Of a DNA stretch of 60,236 nt, positions 8,651 to 17,259 are shown piece by piece (position 1 is the stretch's first letter; each line of letters starts with the position of its first letter). Source of the DNA: Rhodanobacter sp. PCA2 (GTDB lineage Bacteria > Pseudomonadota > Gammaproteobacteria > Xanthomonadales > Rhodanobacteraceae); contig NZ_NJIC01000053.1 of the NCBI RefSeq assembly GCF_013620825.1, positions 1 through 60,236 on the forward strand. The letters run 5' to 3'. The notes under the pieces were generated by a model. That model was not told the origin of the DNA, did no database searches, and worked only from the letters and a program-made list of their open reading frames with translations. Position numbers and translations under genes: made by a program.

Positions 8651-10981
8651 TCAGAACGGCAGCTTCAGCGCCGGATCGACGGCGCGCAATTGCACGCGGA
8701 ACGCCTGCTGGATGCGCTCCAGCGCCGCCGCGTTGTCGGCATCGAAGCGCAGCACCAGCACCGGCGTGGTGTTCGACGCGCGCACCAGGCCCCAGCCGTC
8801 CGGCCAGTCGGCGCGCACGCCGTCGATGGTGATCAGAGTGGCGTCGCCGAAGCTCGCCTGCGCGCGGAATTTCTCCATGAAGCGGTAGTGCTCGCCCTCG
8901 GCCAGCTCGATCTTCAGCTCCGGCGTGGAGACGCCCTTGGGCAGGGTGGCGAAGATCTCTTCCGGCGTGCGCTCCTCCAGGTCGCCGGCAAGGATCTCCA
9001 TCAGCCGCGCGCCGGCGTAGATGCCGTCGTCGAAGCCGTACCAGCGCTCCTTGAAGAAGAAGTGCCCGCTCATCTCGCCGGCCAGCTCCGCGCCGGTCTC
9101 GCGCATCTTGCCCTTGATCAGCGAGTGGCCGGTGCGCCACATCAGCGGACTGCCGCCGGCCGCCAGGACCTGGCCCTTGAGGTGGCCGGTGCACTTCACG
9201 TCGTAGATGATGGTGGCGCCCGGCTGGCGCGCCAGCACGTCGCGCGCGAACAGCATCAGCAGGCGGTCCGGGTAGATGATCTCGCCCGCCTTCGTCACCA
9301 CGCCGAGGCGGTCGCCGTCGCCGTCGAACGCCACGCCCAGATCGGCGCCGGTCTGCTTCACCGCGAGGATCAGGTCCTCGAGGTTGTGCGGGTCGGACGG
9401 GTCCGGATGGTGGTTCGGGAAGGTACCGTCCACCTCGCAGTACAGCGGCACCACGTCGCAGCCGATGCCCGAAAGCACCTGCGGCGCCACCGCGCCGGGA
9501 ATGCCGTTGCCGCAGTCCACCACCACCTTCAGCCGGCGCTCGGCCTGCACGTCGGAGACGATGCGCTCCAGGTAGTCCGGCAGCACGTCGACCTGGCGCA
9601 GGCCACCTTCGCCGCCATGCTCCAGCGCGTTGCCGGCGATGCGCCGGTACAGGTCCTGGATCGCGTCCTCCGACAGCGTCTGGCCGCCGACCACGATCTT
9701 GAAGCCGTTGTAGTCGGGCGGGTTGTGGCTGCCGGTCACCGCCACGCCGCAGCCGGTGCCGTAGTGGTAGGTGGCGAAGTACACCACCGGCGTGGGCACG
9801 GCGCCGAGATCGATCACGTCGATCCCCGCGGCGCGCAGGCCGTCGGCCAGCGCGCCGGCCAGTTCCGGCCCGGACAGGCGGCCGTCGCGGCCCACCACGA
9901 TCTCGGTGAGCGCCTGCTCGCGCATCAGCGTGCCGATGGACTGCCCCAGCAGGCGCGCCACCTCGGCGGTCAGCGTGCTGCCCACCACGCCGCGGATGTC
10001 GTAGGCGCGGAAGATCACGGGATCGACCGCGACCGTGGAGGTGAGCCGGGCCGCGGGTGCCGGCGGCGCGGCGGCGGGCCTGGCGGGCGGCGCGGCGGCG
10101 CGGGTGGCTTGCCGGGACGACTGGAACTCCTCGATATCGATATCCGGTTCGGCCGGGACGACATCGCGACGCCGCAGCCGCCACCACAGCAGGTACAGCC
10201 CGCCGCCGATGCCGGCCAGCGCGAGCAGCGCCGCCAGCGGCCACGAGCGCGGCAGCACGATGAACGCCACCGGCAGCGCCGCGGCGACGCTGAAGCCGCT
10301 GCCCGGCACCGCCCTGGCCTCGACCTCCGCCTCTGCTCCGGGGCTGCCGTTCGAAAGGATGCGCATGTCGCTGCGGGCGTCGCCCTGGCGCAGGTCCAGC
10401 CGGCCGGCGGCGGGCGATACCGCTTCGAATGCCTGCCGCACCGGGGCGAACGGCAGCTCCACCCACAGCCACGCCTGCGCCCGCTGCGGCGGTCCCAGCG
10501 GCAGCACCAGGCTCAGCCGCCGGTCGCCCGCGCCGTGCGACACGCTCTGCATCGGCGGCAAGCCGTCCTCCGCCTGCGCACCCATCAGCTGGGCCGCCTT
10601 GGCGTAGCCGAACTCGCGGAAATTCGCGTGCAGCACCTCGTCGAGGTTGCCGCTGTAGACGTCCAGTTGCAGGGCCTGCGGCAGCTGCGCGTGCAGCGCC
10701 GCCAGCAAGGCGGCGCGATCGCCCTGCAGCAGGGTCGGATCCAGCGCCGACGCGGCCTTCGCCACCGTGGCGTGCTGCGCGGCGACCACTTGCGCGAGCT
10801 GCTGCGCGGCCTGGTCCCGCGCCTGCTGCACGCGGGCCGCCGCGGCATTCTCGTCCGCGATCAGCCAGGTTTGCCAGGCGCAGAACGCACCCAGCAGCAC
10901 CAGCAGCGTGCCGGCGGCCAGAGGCCCCAGGCGCCGCCAGTCGGGCTGCGCCCGCCATCGCGATCCGTTTGCGTCGTTCAT
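8651..10981 (-). CDS. algC: Phosphomannomutase/phosphoglucomutase with N-terminal membrane region
   Basis: Interconverts hexose-6-phosphates and hexose-1-phosphates, supplying mannose-1-P and glucose-1-P for LPS and exopolysaccharide. The 776-residue protein is longer than the ~460-residue AlgC enzyme because of a ~310-residue N-terminal part. That part has a membrane segment near 20-40, a periplasmic-like segment, a second membrane segment and a Pro/Ala-rich linker. The C-terminal enzyme has the phosphoserine loop VTGSHNP, the metal loop DGDGDR and the sugar loop EMSGHFFF, all intact. The ATG at 10981 has an AGGGGA site 7 bases upstream; earlier starts lack one. It lies 61 bp after dut on the same strand. 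Confidence 0.9.
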   Translation of the reverse strand: MNDANGSRWRAQPDWRRLGPLAAGTLLVLLGAFCAWQTWLIADENAAAARVQQARDQAAQQLAQVVAAQHATVAKAASALDPTLLQGDRAALLAALHAQLPQALQLDVYSGNLDEVLHANFREFGYAKAAQLMGAQAEDGLPPMQSVSHGAGDRRLSLVLPLGPPQRAQAWLWVELPFAPVRQAFEAVSPAAGRLDLRQGDARSDMRILSNGSPGAEAEVEARAVPGSGFSVAAALPVAFIVLPRSWPLAALLALAGIGGGLYLLWWRLRRRDVVPAEPDIDIEEFQSSRQATRAAAPPARPAAAPPAPAARLTSTVAVDPVIFRAYDIRGVVGSTLTAEVARLLGQSIGTLMREQALTEIVVGRDGRLSGPELAGALADGLRAAGIDVIDLGAVPTPVVYFATYHYGTGCGVAVTGSHNPPDYNGFKIVVGGQTLSEDAIQDLYRRIAGNALEHGGEGGLRQVDVLPDYLERIVSDVQAERRLKVVVDCGNGIPGAVAPQVLSGIGCDVVPLYCEVDGTFPNHHPDPSDPHNLEDLILAVKQTGADLGVAFDGDGDRLGVVTKAGEIIYPDRLLMLFARDVLARQPGATIIYDVKCTGHLKGQVLAAGGSPLMWRTGHSLIKGKMRETGAELAGEMSGHFFFKERWYGFDDGIYAGARLMEILAGDLEERTPEEIFATLPKGVSTPELKIELAEGEHYRFMEKFRAQASFGDATLITIDGVRADWPDGWGLVRASNTTPVLVLRFDADNAAALERIQQAFRVQLRAVDPALKLPF

Positions 10982-11042
10982 CGCCATTCCCCTGCCCCCA
11001 CAGGTGCCCATTCCACCCGGCCCGACCGCACGGCGGACCGGC

Positions 11043-11510
11043 TCACTTGATGCCCGTGGAACCGAACCCGCCGGCGCCACGCGCGCTGGGCGCGAACTCG
11101 TCCACCACGCGCAACCGCGCCTGCGCCACCGGCACCAGCAGCAACTGGGCGATGCGGTCGCCCACGCCCACGGTCACCGGCTCGCGGCCGCGGTTCCAGC
11201 AGGAAATCATCAGCGGACCCTGGTAGTCGGCGTCGATCACGCCGACCAGGTTGCCCATCACCAGCCCTTGCTTGTGGCCCAGGCCCGAGCGCGGAACGAT
11301 CAGCGCGCACCAGCCCGGATCGCCGATGTGGATCGCGATGCCGCTGGGCACCAGTGCGCTGTCGCCCGGCGCCAGCGTCAGCGGGGCATCGAGCGCGGCC
11401 CGCAGGTCCATGCCGGCGCTGCCCGGGGTGGCGGGTTCCGGCAACGGGATGCTCGCGCCCAGGCGCGGATCGAGGATCTTCAGCTCCACGTCCAGCAACG
11501 CCGCGCTCAT
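11043..11510 (-). CDS. dut: dUTP diphosphatase
   Basis: Hydrolyses dUTP to dUMP, keeping uracil out of DNA and feeding dTMP synthesis. The 155-residue trimeric dUTPase shows its ordered motifs: [28 protein letters not shown], the GDRIAQ region, and the C-terminal arm GAGGFGSTG. Its ATG overlaps the coaBC stop by 4 bp (ATGA), so translation is coupled. The coaBC-dut order is conserved in many gammaproteobacteria. Confidence 0.97.
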   Translation of the reverse strand: MSAALLDVELKILDPRLGASIPLPEPATPGSAGMDLRAALDAPLTLAPGDSALVPSGIAIHIGDPGWCALIVPRSGLGHKQGLVMGNLVGVIDADYQGPLMISCWNRGREPVTVGVGDRIAQLLLVPVAQARLRVVDEFAPSARGAGGFGSTGIK

Positions 11511-12712
11511 CCGCGCACCGCGCGGTAGCGTTCGGCCACGCAGGCGACGAGCTGGCGCGCCAGCTCGGTCTTGCCGGCCCGGGTCAGCGCCAGCATGCCG
11601 TCGGTCCAGTACACGTCCAGCGCGTTGTCGGCGGCCTCGAAGCCCAGCCCTTCGCCGACGCGGTTCGCGGCGATCATGTCCAGATGCTTGCGCTGCAGCT
11701 TGTCCAGCGCGTAGTGCGCCACGTCGTGCGTCTCCGCCGCGAAGCCGACCAGGAACGGATGCACCGGCTGCGCCGCGAGGCCGCCGAGGATGTCGGGGTT
11801 TTCGGCCAGCTTCAGCACGAGGTCGGCGCCGGCCTGCTTCTTGAGCTTGCGTTCGGCCACTTCGTCGGGCCGGTAATCGCCCACCGCGGCCGCGCCCACG
11901 TAGATCTGCGCGGCCACGCAGGCCTCGAACACCGCCGCCTGCATCTGCGCCGCGCTGCGCACGTCGATGCGGCGCGCCACGCCGGGCGGCGTGGCCAGGC
12001 TCACCGGACCGGCCACCAGGGTCACCCCCGCGCCGGCCTCGGCGGCGGCCTGCGCCACCGCGAAACCCATCTTGCCGGAGCTGCGGTTGCCGATGAAGCG
12101 CACCGGATCGATGTCCTCGAACGTGGGACCGGCGCTGACCACCACTTGCAGCCCGGCCAGCGCACCGCCGCCAAACGAGGCGGCCAGCGCATCGCGCAGT
12201 TCGTGCGGCTCCAGCATGCGGCCTGAACCCACGTCGCCGCAGGCCTGTTCGCCCGCCGCGGGACCCAGCACCTGCACCCCGCGCTGGCGCAGCAGCGCCA
12301 TGTTCGCCTGCACCGCCGGGTGCGCCCACATCTGCTGGTTCATCGCCGGCGCCACCGCCAGCGGCGCGGCGCTGGCGAGGCACAGCGTGGTGAGCAGGTC
12401 GTCGGCGTGGCCATGGGCCAGCTTCGCGACGACGTCGGCGCTGGCTGGCGCAACCAGGATGCGCTCGGCCCAGCGCGCGAGTTCGATGTGGCCCATCGCC
12501 GCCTCGGCCGAGGCATCCCACAGGCTGCTGCGCACGGGTTGGCCGGACAGCGCCTGGAAGGTGGCTGCGCCTACGAAATGTTCGGCGCCCGCCGTCATCA
12601 CCACACGCACTTCGGCGCCCTGCTCGCGCAGGCGGCGGACCAGTTCGCAGGATTTGTAGGCGGCAATGCCGCCGGACACTCCCAGCAAGATGCGGCGTTC
12701 GGCAAGACTCAT
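11507..12712 (-). CDS. coaBC: Bifunctional phosphopantothenoylcysteine decarboxylase / phosphopantothenate-cysteine ligase
   Basis: Catalyses two consecutive steps of coenzyme A synthesis. The 401-residue protein has an N-terminal flavoprotein decarboxylase ([11 protein letters not shown], the catalytic His in GHIELARW, and PAMNQQMW). The C-terminal CTP-dependent ligase shows NRSSGKMG and the KLKK motif. Both halves are complete. It is divergent from radC, with about 100 bp between them, and overlaps dut. Confidence 0.96.
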   Translation of the reverse strand: MSLAERRILLGVSGGIAAYKSCELVRRLREQGAEVRVVMTAGAEHFVGAATFQALSGQPVRSSLWDASAEAAMGHIELARWAERILVAPASADVVAKLAHGHADDLLTTLCLASAAPLAVAPAMNQQMWAHPAVQANMALLRQRGVQVLGPAAGEQACGDVGSGRMLEPHELRDALAASFGGGALAGLQVVVSAGPTFEDIDPVRFIGNRSSGKMGFAVAQAAAEAGAGVTLVAGPVSLATPPGVARRIDVRSAAQMQAAVFEACVAAQIYVGAAAVGDYRPDEVAERKLKKQAGADLVLKLAENPDILGGLAAQPVHPFLVGFAAETHDVAHYALDKLQRKHLDMIAANRVGEGLGFEAADNALDVYWTDGMLALTRAGKTELARQLVACVAERYRAVRG

Positions 12713-12811
12713 GGTGTAGGCAGGGCCTGACGTGCGGGCAGACGGCTAGCTTACCGGATTCCTGCCGGGCTACTGCTGACTGCATCGCGGGGTCGCAGGC
12801 ACGCTGCGGGC

Positions 12812-13483
12812 ATGAGCATCCGCGACTGGCCCGAAGGCGAACGCCCCCGCGAGAAACTGCTGGCCCGCGGCAGCGGCAGCCTGTCCGACGCCGAGCTGCT
12901 GGCCGTGCTGCTGGGCAGCGGCGTGCGCGGCAAGGACGCGATCGCGCTGGCGCGCGAACTGCTGGTCGGCGCAGGCAGCCTGGCCGTCCTGTTGAGCCGC
13001 CCCGACCAGGCGGTGCGCACCGTCGGCCTGGGACCGGCCAAGCGTGCCCGCATCGCCGCCGCGCTGGAGCTGGCGCGGCGCAGCCTTGCCGAGCAGTTGC
13101 GGCAGCAGCCCGCGCTGGAGAATCCCCGCGACAGCGGCGACTACCTGCGCGCCCGGCTGCGCCACCTGCCCTACGAGGTGTTCGGCTGCCTGTACCTCGA
13201 CAACCGCCATCGCGTGCTGGCGTTCGAGGAGCTGTTCCGCGGCACCGTGGACGGCGCCAGCGTGCATCCGCGCGAGGTGGTGCGCGCCTGCCTGCAGCAC
13301 AACGCCTGCGCCGTGATCTTCGCCCACAACCACCCCAGCGGCGTCGCCGAACCCAGCGCGGCCGACCGCGCGATCACCCGCGAGTTGCGCGACGCCCTGC
13401 AACTGGTCGGGGTGCGGGTGCTGGACCATCTGGTGATAGGCAGCGACGAGCCGGTATCCATGGCGGCGCGCGGCCTGCTCTGA
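12812..13483 (+). CDS. radC: RadC family JAMM-domain protein
   Basis: A 223-residue UPF0758 protein with an N-terminal helix-hairpin-helix-like region and a C-terminal JAMM/MPN domain carrying the metal motif HNHPSG followed by Asp ten residues on. Historically called a DNA repair protein, but its actual role is unsettled. It is in its usual place opposite coaBC-dut. The stop at 13483 opens the longest gene-free gap of the window. Confidence 0.93.
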   Translation: MSIRDWPEGERPREKLLARGSGSLSDAELLAVLLGSGVRGKDAIALARELLVGAGSLAVLLSRPDQAVRTVGLGPAKRARIAAALELARRSLAEQLRQQPALENPRDSGDYLRARLRHLPYEVFGCLYLDNRHRVLAFEELFRGTVDGASVHPREVVRACLQHNACAVIFAHNHPSGVAEPSAADRAITRELRDALQLVGVRVLDHLVIGSDEPVSMAARGLL

Positions 13484-13561
13484 GGGCACCGGGAAAGCGC
13501 CCGCGGGCCGTTCCGGATGCCGGCATGGTGCGGGCCACGTGTCCGGGCGGCAGCTGCAGGC

Positions 13562-13593
13562 AAAAAAAACGGTGCGGGACGAGCCTGCACCGT
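13562..13593 (-). terminator. Intrinsic terminator, minus strand, without an upstream gene
   Basis: ACGGTGC (13569-13575) pairs with GCACCGT (13587-13593) around an 11-base loop. On the minus strand the hairpin is followed by eight U residues (from 13569 down to 13562). On the plus strand no U-tract follows, so this is not a radC terminator. No minus-strand coding gene lies between it and argS, which suggests an unannotated leftward RNA. Confidence 0.7.
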
Positions 13594-13810
13594 GATTGCC
13601 GATTATGGGGAGCGGAGAGAGCGGCATCTCCGTGTGCCTTGGAGTGGGAGGGGAGTCGCCACCAGCACGCAGGCAGTGTGGCGGTGCCGCATGACAACGG
13701 GGTGACTACCGCGCGTCCCGGCGACTACGGCCAGGGGCGCCTTAGTTATGCACAAAAGCCCCCGATGGGCACTTGCAGGCCTCAGCGCAGGCGCGACTTC
13801 AAGCATGCGC
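13594..13810 (-). ncRNA. Candidate leftward small RNA (speculative)
   Basis: Inferred from the orphan terminator at its 3' end and the AT-rich, promoter-like stretch at about 13811-13838 on its 5' side. The minus-strand RNA would be roughly 200-250 nt and include C-rich unpaired runs near 13607 and 13650, and a small hairpin (GGAGA/TCTCC, about 13613-13632) before the terminator. I cannot match it to a known RNA family and the 5' end is a guess. Confidence 0.25.
13746..13754 (+). promoter_or_regulatory. DnaA box
   Basis: TTATGCACA, an exact match to the consensus TTATNCACA. It is one of two exact matches in this gap. No dnaA, dnaN or gyrB gene is nearby, so it is more likely a DnaA-titration or regulatory site than an origin. 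Confidence 0.55.
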
Positions 13811-13909
13811 TATATTTGTATGATTCATATGCACTTTTCCCCATGTAAGCCAGGTGACGCGGCGCTCGGCGGCCAGCCGGGGCCCATGGCCGTCGCTTTC
13901 CCCACAGAC

Positions 13910-13918
13910 TTATCCACA
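13910..13918 (+). promoter_or_regulatory. DnaA box
   Basis: TTATCCACA, the highest-affinity form of the consensus, in the same orientation as the box at 13746 and 164 bp from it. A weaker 7/9 match, TTCCCCACA, lies four bases upstream (13898-13906). The pair sits about 105 bp before the argS start. Confidence 0.6.
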
Positions 13919-14022
13919 AGTGGCGCCATGCACCGCAGCATGCCGCCACCGGATGGGGGTGGCGATGGCCCGCTGCGCGCGTCTGCTAGGATTACCGGTT
14001 CCATCCCGGAATCGCCGCGCCC

Positions 14023-15735
14023 GTGAAAGCCCAGCTGCACGAACTGGTCCTCGAGGCCATCCACGCCCTGCAAACCCAGGCCGTCCTGCCCGCCGACCTG
14101 GCGATTCCTGGCTTCGTGATCGAGCGCACGCGCAGCCGCGAACACGGCGATTTCGCCTGCAACGCGGCGATGCTGCTGGCCAAGCATGTCCTCAGCCCCG
14201 TCGAAGGGGCCGCGCGCGCCAAGCCGCGCGAACTGGCCGAGAAGCTGGTGGCCGCGCTCCCGCCCGGTGAATTGCTGACCCGGGTGGAGATCGCCGGCCC
14301 CGGCTTCATCAATTTCTTCCTCGCCGCCGATGCCAGCCAGTCGCAGGTGCGCCGCATCCTCGAACAGGGCGCGCGCTACGGCCGCAGCGCACTGGGCGCG
14401 GGGCGCACCGTGGGCGTGGAATTCGTCTCGGCCAACCCCACCGGCCCGCTGCACGTGGGCCACGGCCGCAACGCGGCGCTGGGCGACTGCGTGGCGCGCC
14501 TGCTGGACGCCAGCGGCTGGGACGTGAAGCGCGAGTTCTACTACAACGACGCCGGCGTGCAGATCGCCAACCTTGCCGTCTCCACGCAGGCGCGCGCGCG
14601 CGGCCTCGCGCCGGGCGACGCCGGCTGGCCGCAGGACGGCTACCGCGGCGACTACATCGCCGACGTGGCCAAGGCCTACCTGGCCGGCGACAGCGTGACC
14701 GTGGAAGGCCACACCGTCGCCGGCGCGAAGGACGTGGAGAACCTCGACGCGATCCGCGCCTTCGCCGTGGCCTACCTGCGCCACGAGCAGAACCTGGACC
14801 TGCAGGCCTTCGGCGTGGGCTTCGACGTGTACTTCCTCGAATCCTCGCTCTACACCGACGGCAAGGTGGAGGAAGCCGTGCGCGAGCTGGTCGCCCACGG
14901 CCACACCTACGAGGAAGGCGGCGCGCTGTGGCTGAAGACCACCGACTTCGGCGACGACAAGGATCGCGTCATGCGCAAGTCGGATGGCACGTACACCTAT
15001 TTCGTGCCGGACGTGGCCTACCACCTCAGCAAGTGGCAGCGCGGCTACGGCAAGGCGATCACCGTGCTGGGCTCGGACCACCACGGCTCGCTGGCGCGCG
15101 TGAAGGCCGGCCTGCAGGCGCTGGACGCGGGCATCCCCAAGGGCTACCCCGACTACCTGCTGTACCAGATGGTCACCGTGATGCGCGGCGGCGAGGAGGT
15201 GAAGATCTCCAAGCGCGCCGGCAGCTACGTCACCCTGCGCGACCTGATCGACGAAGTGGGCCGCGACGCCACGCGCTACTTCCTGATCTCGCGCAAGGGC
15301 GACTCGCAGCTGGTGTTCGACATCGACCTCGCCCGTTCGCAGACCAACGACAACCCGGTCTATTACATCCAGTACGCGCATGCCCGCGTATGCTCGGTGC
15401 TGCGCCAGGCTGGCGAGAAGGGATTCACGTTCGACCAGGACAACGGGCTGGCGCAGCTCGCGCGGCTGGACAACGAGCACGAGCAGGCCCTGCTCACCGA
15501 GCTGTCGCGCTACCCCGAGGTGGTGGAGGCGGCGGCGACGAACCTGGAGCCGCACCTGCTCGCCATCTGGCTGCGCGAACTGGCCAACGCGTTCCACACC
15601 TACTACAACTCGCACCAGTTCCTGGTCGAGGACAAGGACTTGCGCGACGCCCGCCTCGCCCTCGTGGTGGCCACCCGGCAGGTGCTGCGCAACGGTCTCG
15701 ATTTGCTGGGCCTGGGCGCCCCGGAGAGCATGTGA
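14023..15735 (+). CDS. argS: Arginyl-tRNA synthetase
   Basis: Charges tRNA-Arg. The 570-residue protein has the N-terminal Add1 domain, the class I motif HVGH at about residues 144-147 within [15 protein letters not shown], and KISKR near 393 in place of KMSKS. It ends with the DALR anticodon-binding domain, in which residues near the C-terminus fit AFHTYYNS. The start is GTG. Its TGA overlaps the ATG of the SPOR gene by one base, so the two form an operon. Confidence 0.96.
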   Translation: MKAQLHELVLEAIHALQTQAVLPADLAIPGFVIERTRSREHGDFACNAAMLLAKHVLSPVEGAARAKPRELAEKLVAALPPGELLTRVEIAGPGFINFFLAADASQSQVRRILEQGARYGRSALGAGRTVGVEFVSANPTGPLHVGHGRNAALGDCVARLLDASGWDVKREFYYNDAGVQIANLAVSTQARARGLAPGDAGWPQDGYRGDYIADVAKAYLAGDSVTVEGHTVAGAKDVENLDAIRAFAVAYLRHEQNLDLQAFGVGFDVYFLESSLYTDGKVEEAVRELVAHGHTYEEGGALWLKTTDFGDDKDRVMRKSDGTYTYFVPDVAYHLSKWQRGYGKAITVLGSDHHGSLARVKAGLQALDAGIPKGYPDYLLYQMVTVMRGGEEVKISKRAGSYVTLRDLIDEVGRDATRYFLISRKGDSQLVFDIDLARSQTNDNPVYYIQYAHARVCSVLRQAGEKGFTFDQDNGLAQLARLDNEHEQALLTELSRYPEVVEAAATNLEPHLLAIWLRELANAFHTYYNSHQFLVEDKDLRDARLALVVATRQVLRNGLDLLGLGAPESM

Positions 15736-16439
15736 TGGCAGCACGCAAAGGCAAGGGCCGGCAGGCGGTACGCAACAGCGGCGGCGGCATTCCCGGCTGG
15801 GTCTGGGCCATCGTCGGCGTGCTCATCGGCGCCGTGGCGGTGATGGTGCTGATGCGCCACTCGCTGATGCCGATGGCGCCGAAGACCGGGCCGCAGGCGA
15901 ATCCCCAGGCCACCGCCGAAACGCCGAGCGAAACCGGCGCGGTGGCGCCGGGCAACGCCGAGAGCACGGCGAAGAAGCCGCAATTCGACTTCTACTCCGT
16001 GCTGTCGGAGAAGGAAGTGCGCATTCCGGACGCCGAGATCAGCGCGCAGGCGAAGGCCGAGCAGCAGAAGCAGCAGGCCGCGGCGGCCGCGAACGCCCAG
16101 CCCGCGCCGGCCGCCGTGCCGCCCACGGCGCCCGGCAATACCCCGGTAGCCACCCAGAACGTGGTCGCCGCGCCCCCCGCCGCGGTGCCCAAGCCGTCCG
16201 CCGGCAGCGGCTACCTGCTGCAGGTCGGCGCGTTCCCGAACGCGGCCGATGCGGAAACCGTGAAGGCCAAGCTCGCCATGCAGGGCTTCGTGGCGAACGT
16301 GCAGTCGGTGCAGGTGAACGGCCAGACCTTCCACCGCGTGCGGCTGGGGCCGTTCCCCACCGCCAGCGCGCTGGAGTCCACCAAGCAACGCCTCGCCGGC
16401 GCCGGCATCAATTCGATCGCGCTGAAAGAAGGCAAGTAA
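15735..16439 (+). CDS. SPOR-domain membrane protein (FtsN-like)
   Basis: A 234-residue bitopic inner-membrane protein: a basic cytoplasmic tail, a membrane segment at about 21-42, a Pro/Ala-rich periplasmic linker, and a C-terminal SPOR domain (about 155-232) starting at GSGYLLQVGAF. SPOR domains bind denuded septal glycan, so a role in cell division is likely. Whether it is the true FtsN cannot be decided from sequence, although argS-adjacent SPOR genes are common in the order. Translation is coupled to argS by a one-base overlap. Confidence 0.9.
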   Translation: MAARKGKGRQAVRNSGGGIPGWVWAIVGVLIGAVAVMVLMRHSLMPMAPKTGPQANPQATAETPSETGAVAPGNAESTAKKPQFDFYSVLSEKEVRIPDAEISAQAKAEQQKQQAAAAANAQPAPAAVPPTAPGNTPVATQNVVAAPPAAVPKPSAGSGYLLQVGAFPNAADAETVKAKLAMQGFVANVQSVQVNGQTFHRVRLGPFPTASALESTKQRLAGAGINSIALKEGK

Positions 16440-16464
16440 GCCCCCTCGTCGAGGCAAGACCATC

Positions 16465-17217
16465 ATGACCGTCAAGACCGCCTGGATCACCGGCGCCACC
16501 GCCGGTTTCGGCGCCGCCACCGTGGACCGCTTCGTGGCCGGCGGCTGGCGGGTGATCGCCAGCGGCCGCCGCGCCGAACGCCTGCAGCAACTGGCGGACC
16601 GGCACGGCGCCGGCAAGCTGCACACGGCGGCGTTCGACGTCCGCGACGAAGACGCCATGCGCGCCGCGGTCACCGGCCTGCCGGCGGACTTCGCCGGCAT
16701 CGACCTGCTGGTGAACAATGCCGGCCTGGCGCTGGGCACCGCGCCGGCGCAGCAGGCCGATCTCGCGCAGTGGAAGCAGATGATCGACACCAACGTGACC
16801 GCGCTGGCGACGATGACCCATCTGCTGCTGCCGGGGCTGATCGAACGCCGCGGCGCCATCGTCAACATCAGCTCGATCGCGGGCAGCTACCCCTACCGCG
16901 GCGGCAACGTCTACGGCGGCACCAAGGCCTTCGTCACCCAGTTCTCGCAGAACCTGCGCACGGACCTGCACGGCACCGGCGTGCGCGTCACCTCGATCGA
17001 GCCGGGCATGGCCGAAACCGAATTCACCCTGGTGCGCACCAGCGGCGACAAGGCGGCTTCCGAGAAGCTCTACGCCGGCGCCCACCCGATCGCCGCCGGC
17101 GACATCGCCGACACGATCTGGTGGATCGCCAACCTGCCGCCGCACCTGGACATCACGCGCCTGGAAATCATGCCGGTGAGCCAGTCGGCGGCCGGCCTGC
17201 AGGTGCACCGGGACTAG
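16465..17217 (+). CDS. Short-chain dehydrogenase (YdfG-like)
   Basis: A 250-residue classical SDR with the cofactor loop GATAGFG near residue 9, the NNAG motif, the catalytic Ser in NISSIAG and the YxxxK pair in YGGTK. It most resembles the NADP-dependent 3-hydroxy acid / serine dehydrogenase group represented by E. coli YdfG, including the C-terminal residues TRLEIMPVSQ. It lies 25 bp after the SPOR gene, so probably in the argS operon. Substrate is not established. Confidence 0.88.
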   Translation: MTVKTAWITGATAGFGAATVDRFVAGGWRVIASGRRAERLQQLADRHGAGKLHTAAFDVRDEDAMRAAVTGLPADFAGIDLLVNNAGLALGTAPAQQADLAQWKQMIDTNVTALATMTHLLLPGLIERRGAIVNISSIAGSYPYRGGNVYGGTKAFVTQFSQNLRTDLHGTGVRVTSIEPGMAETEFTLVRTSGDKAASEKLYAGAHPIAAGDIADTIWWIANLPPHLDITRLEIMPVSQSAAGLQVHRD

Positions 17218-17259
17218 CCGGCCGCGCGCCGCGGCGACGGCCACGGCGCGGGCGAACGC

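Larger units (their letters stand above)
13484..14022. other. 539-bp gene-free gap between radC and argS
   Basis: No convincing ORF. The gap contains a leftward intrinsic terminator (13562-13593), a perfect DnaA box at 13746, an AT-rich stretch (about 13811-13838) unlike the GC-rich surroundings, a second perfect DnaA box at 13910, and the argS leader. The contents are described separately. Confidence 0.8.

Noticed and set aside
8361-10958. An 865-codon minus frame across the algC and DUF4124 genes
   Set aside because: It is a shifted shadow of the phosphomannomutase gene with Arg/Ala/Gly-rich, low-complexity composition.
13569-13593. Terminator of radC
   Set aside because: The U-tract is on the minus-strand side of the hairpin only; plus-strand sequence after it is not T-rich.
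13746-13918. Chromosomal replication origin
   Set aside because: Only two perfect DnaA boxes and no dnaA, dnaN, rpmH or gyrB nearby; kept only as a DnaA-binding region.
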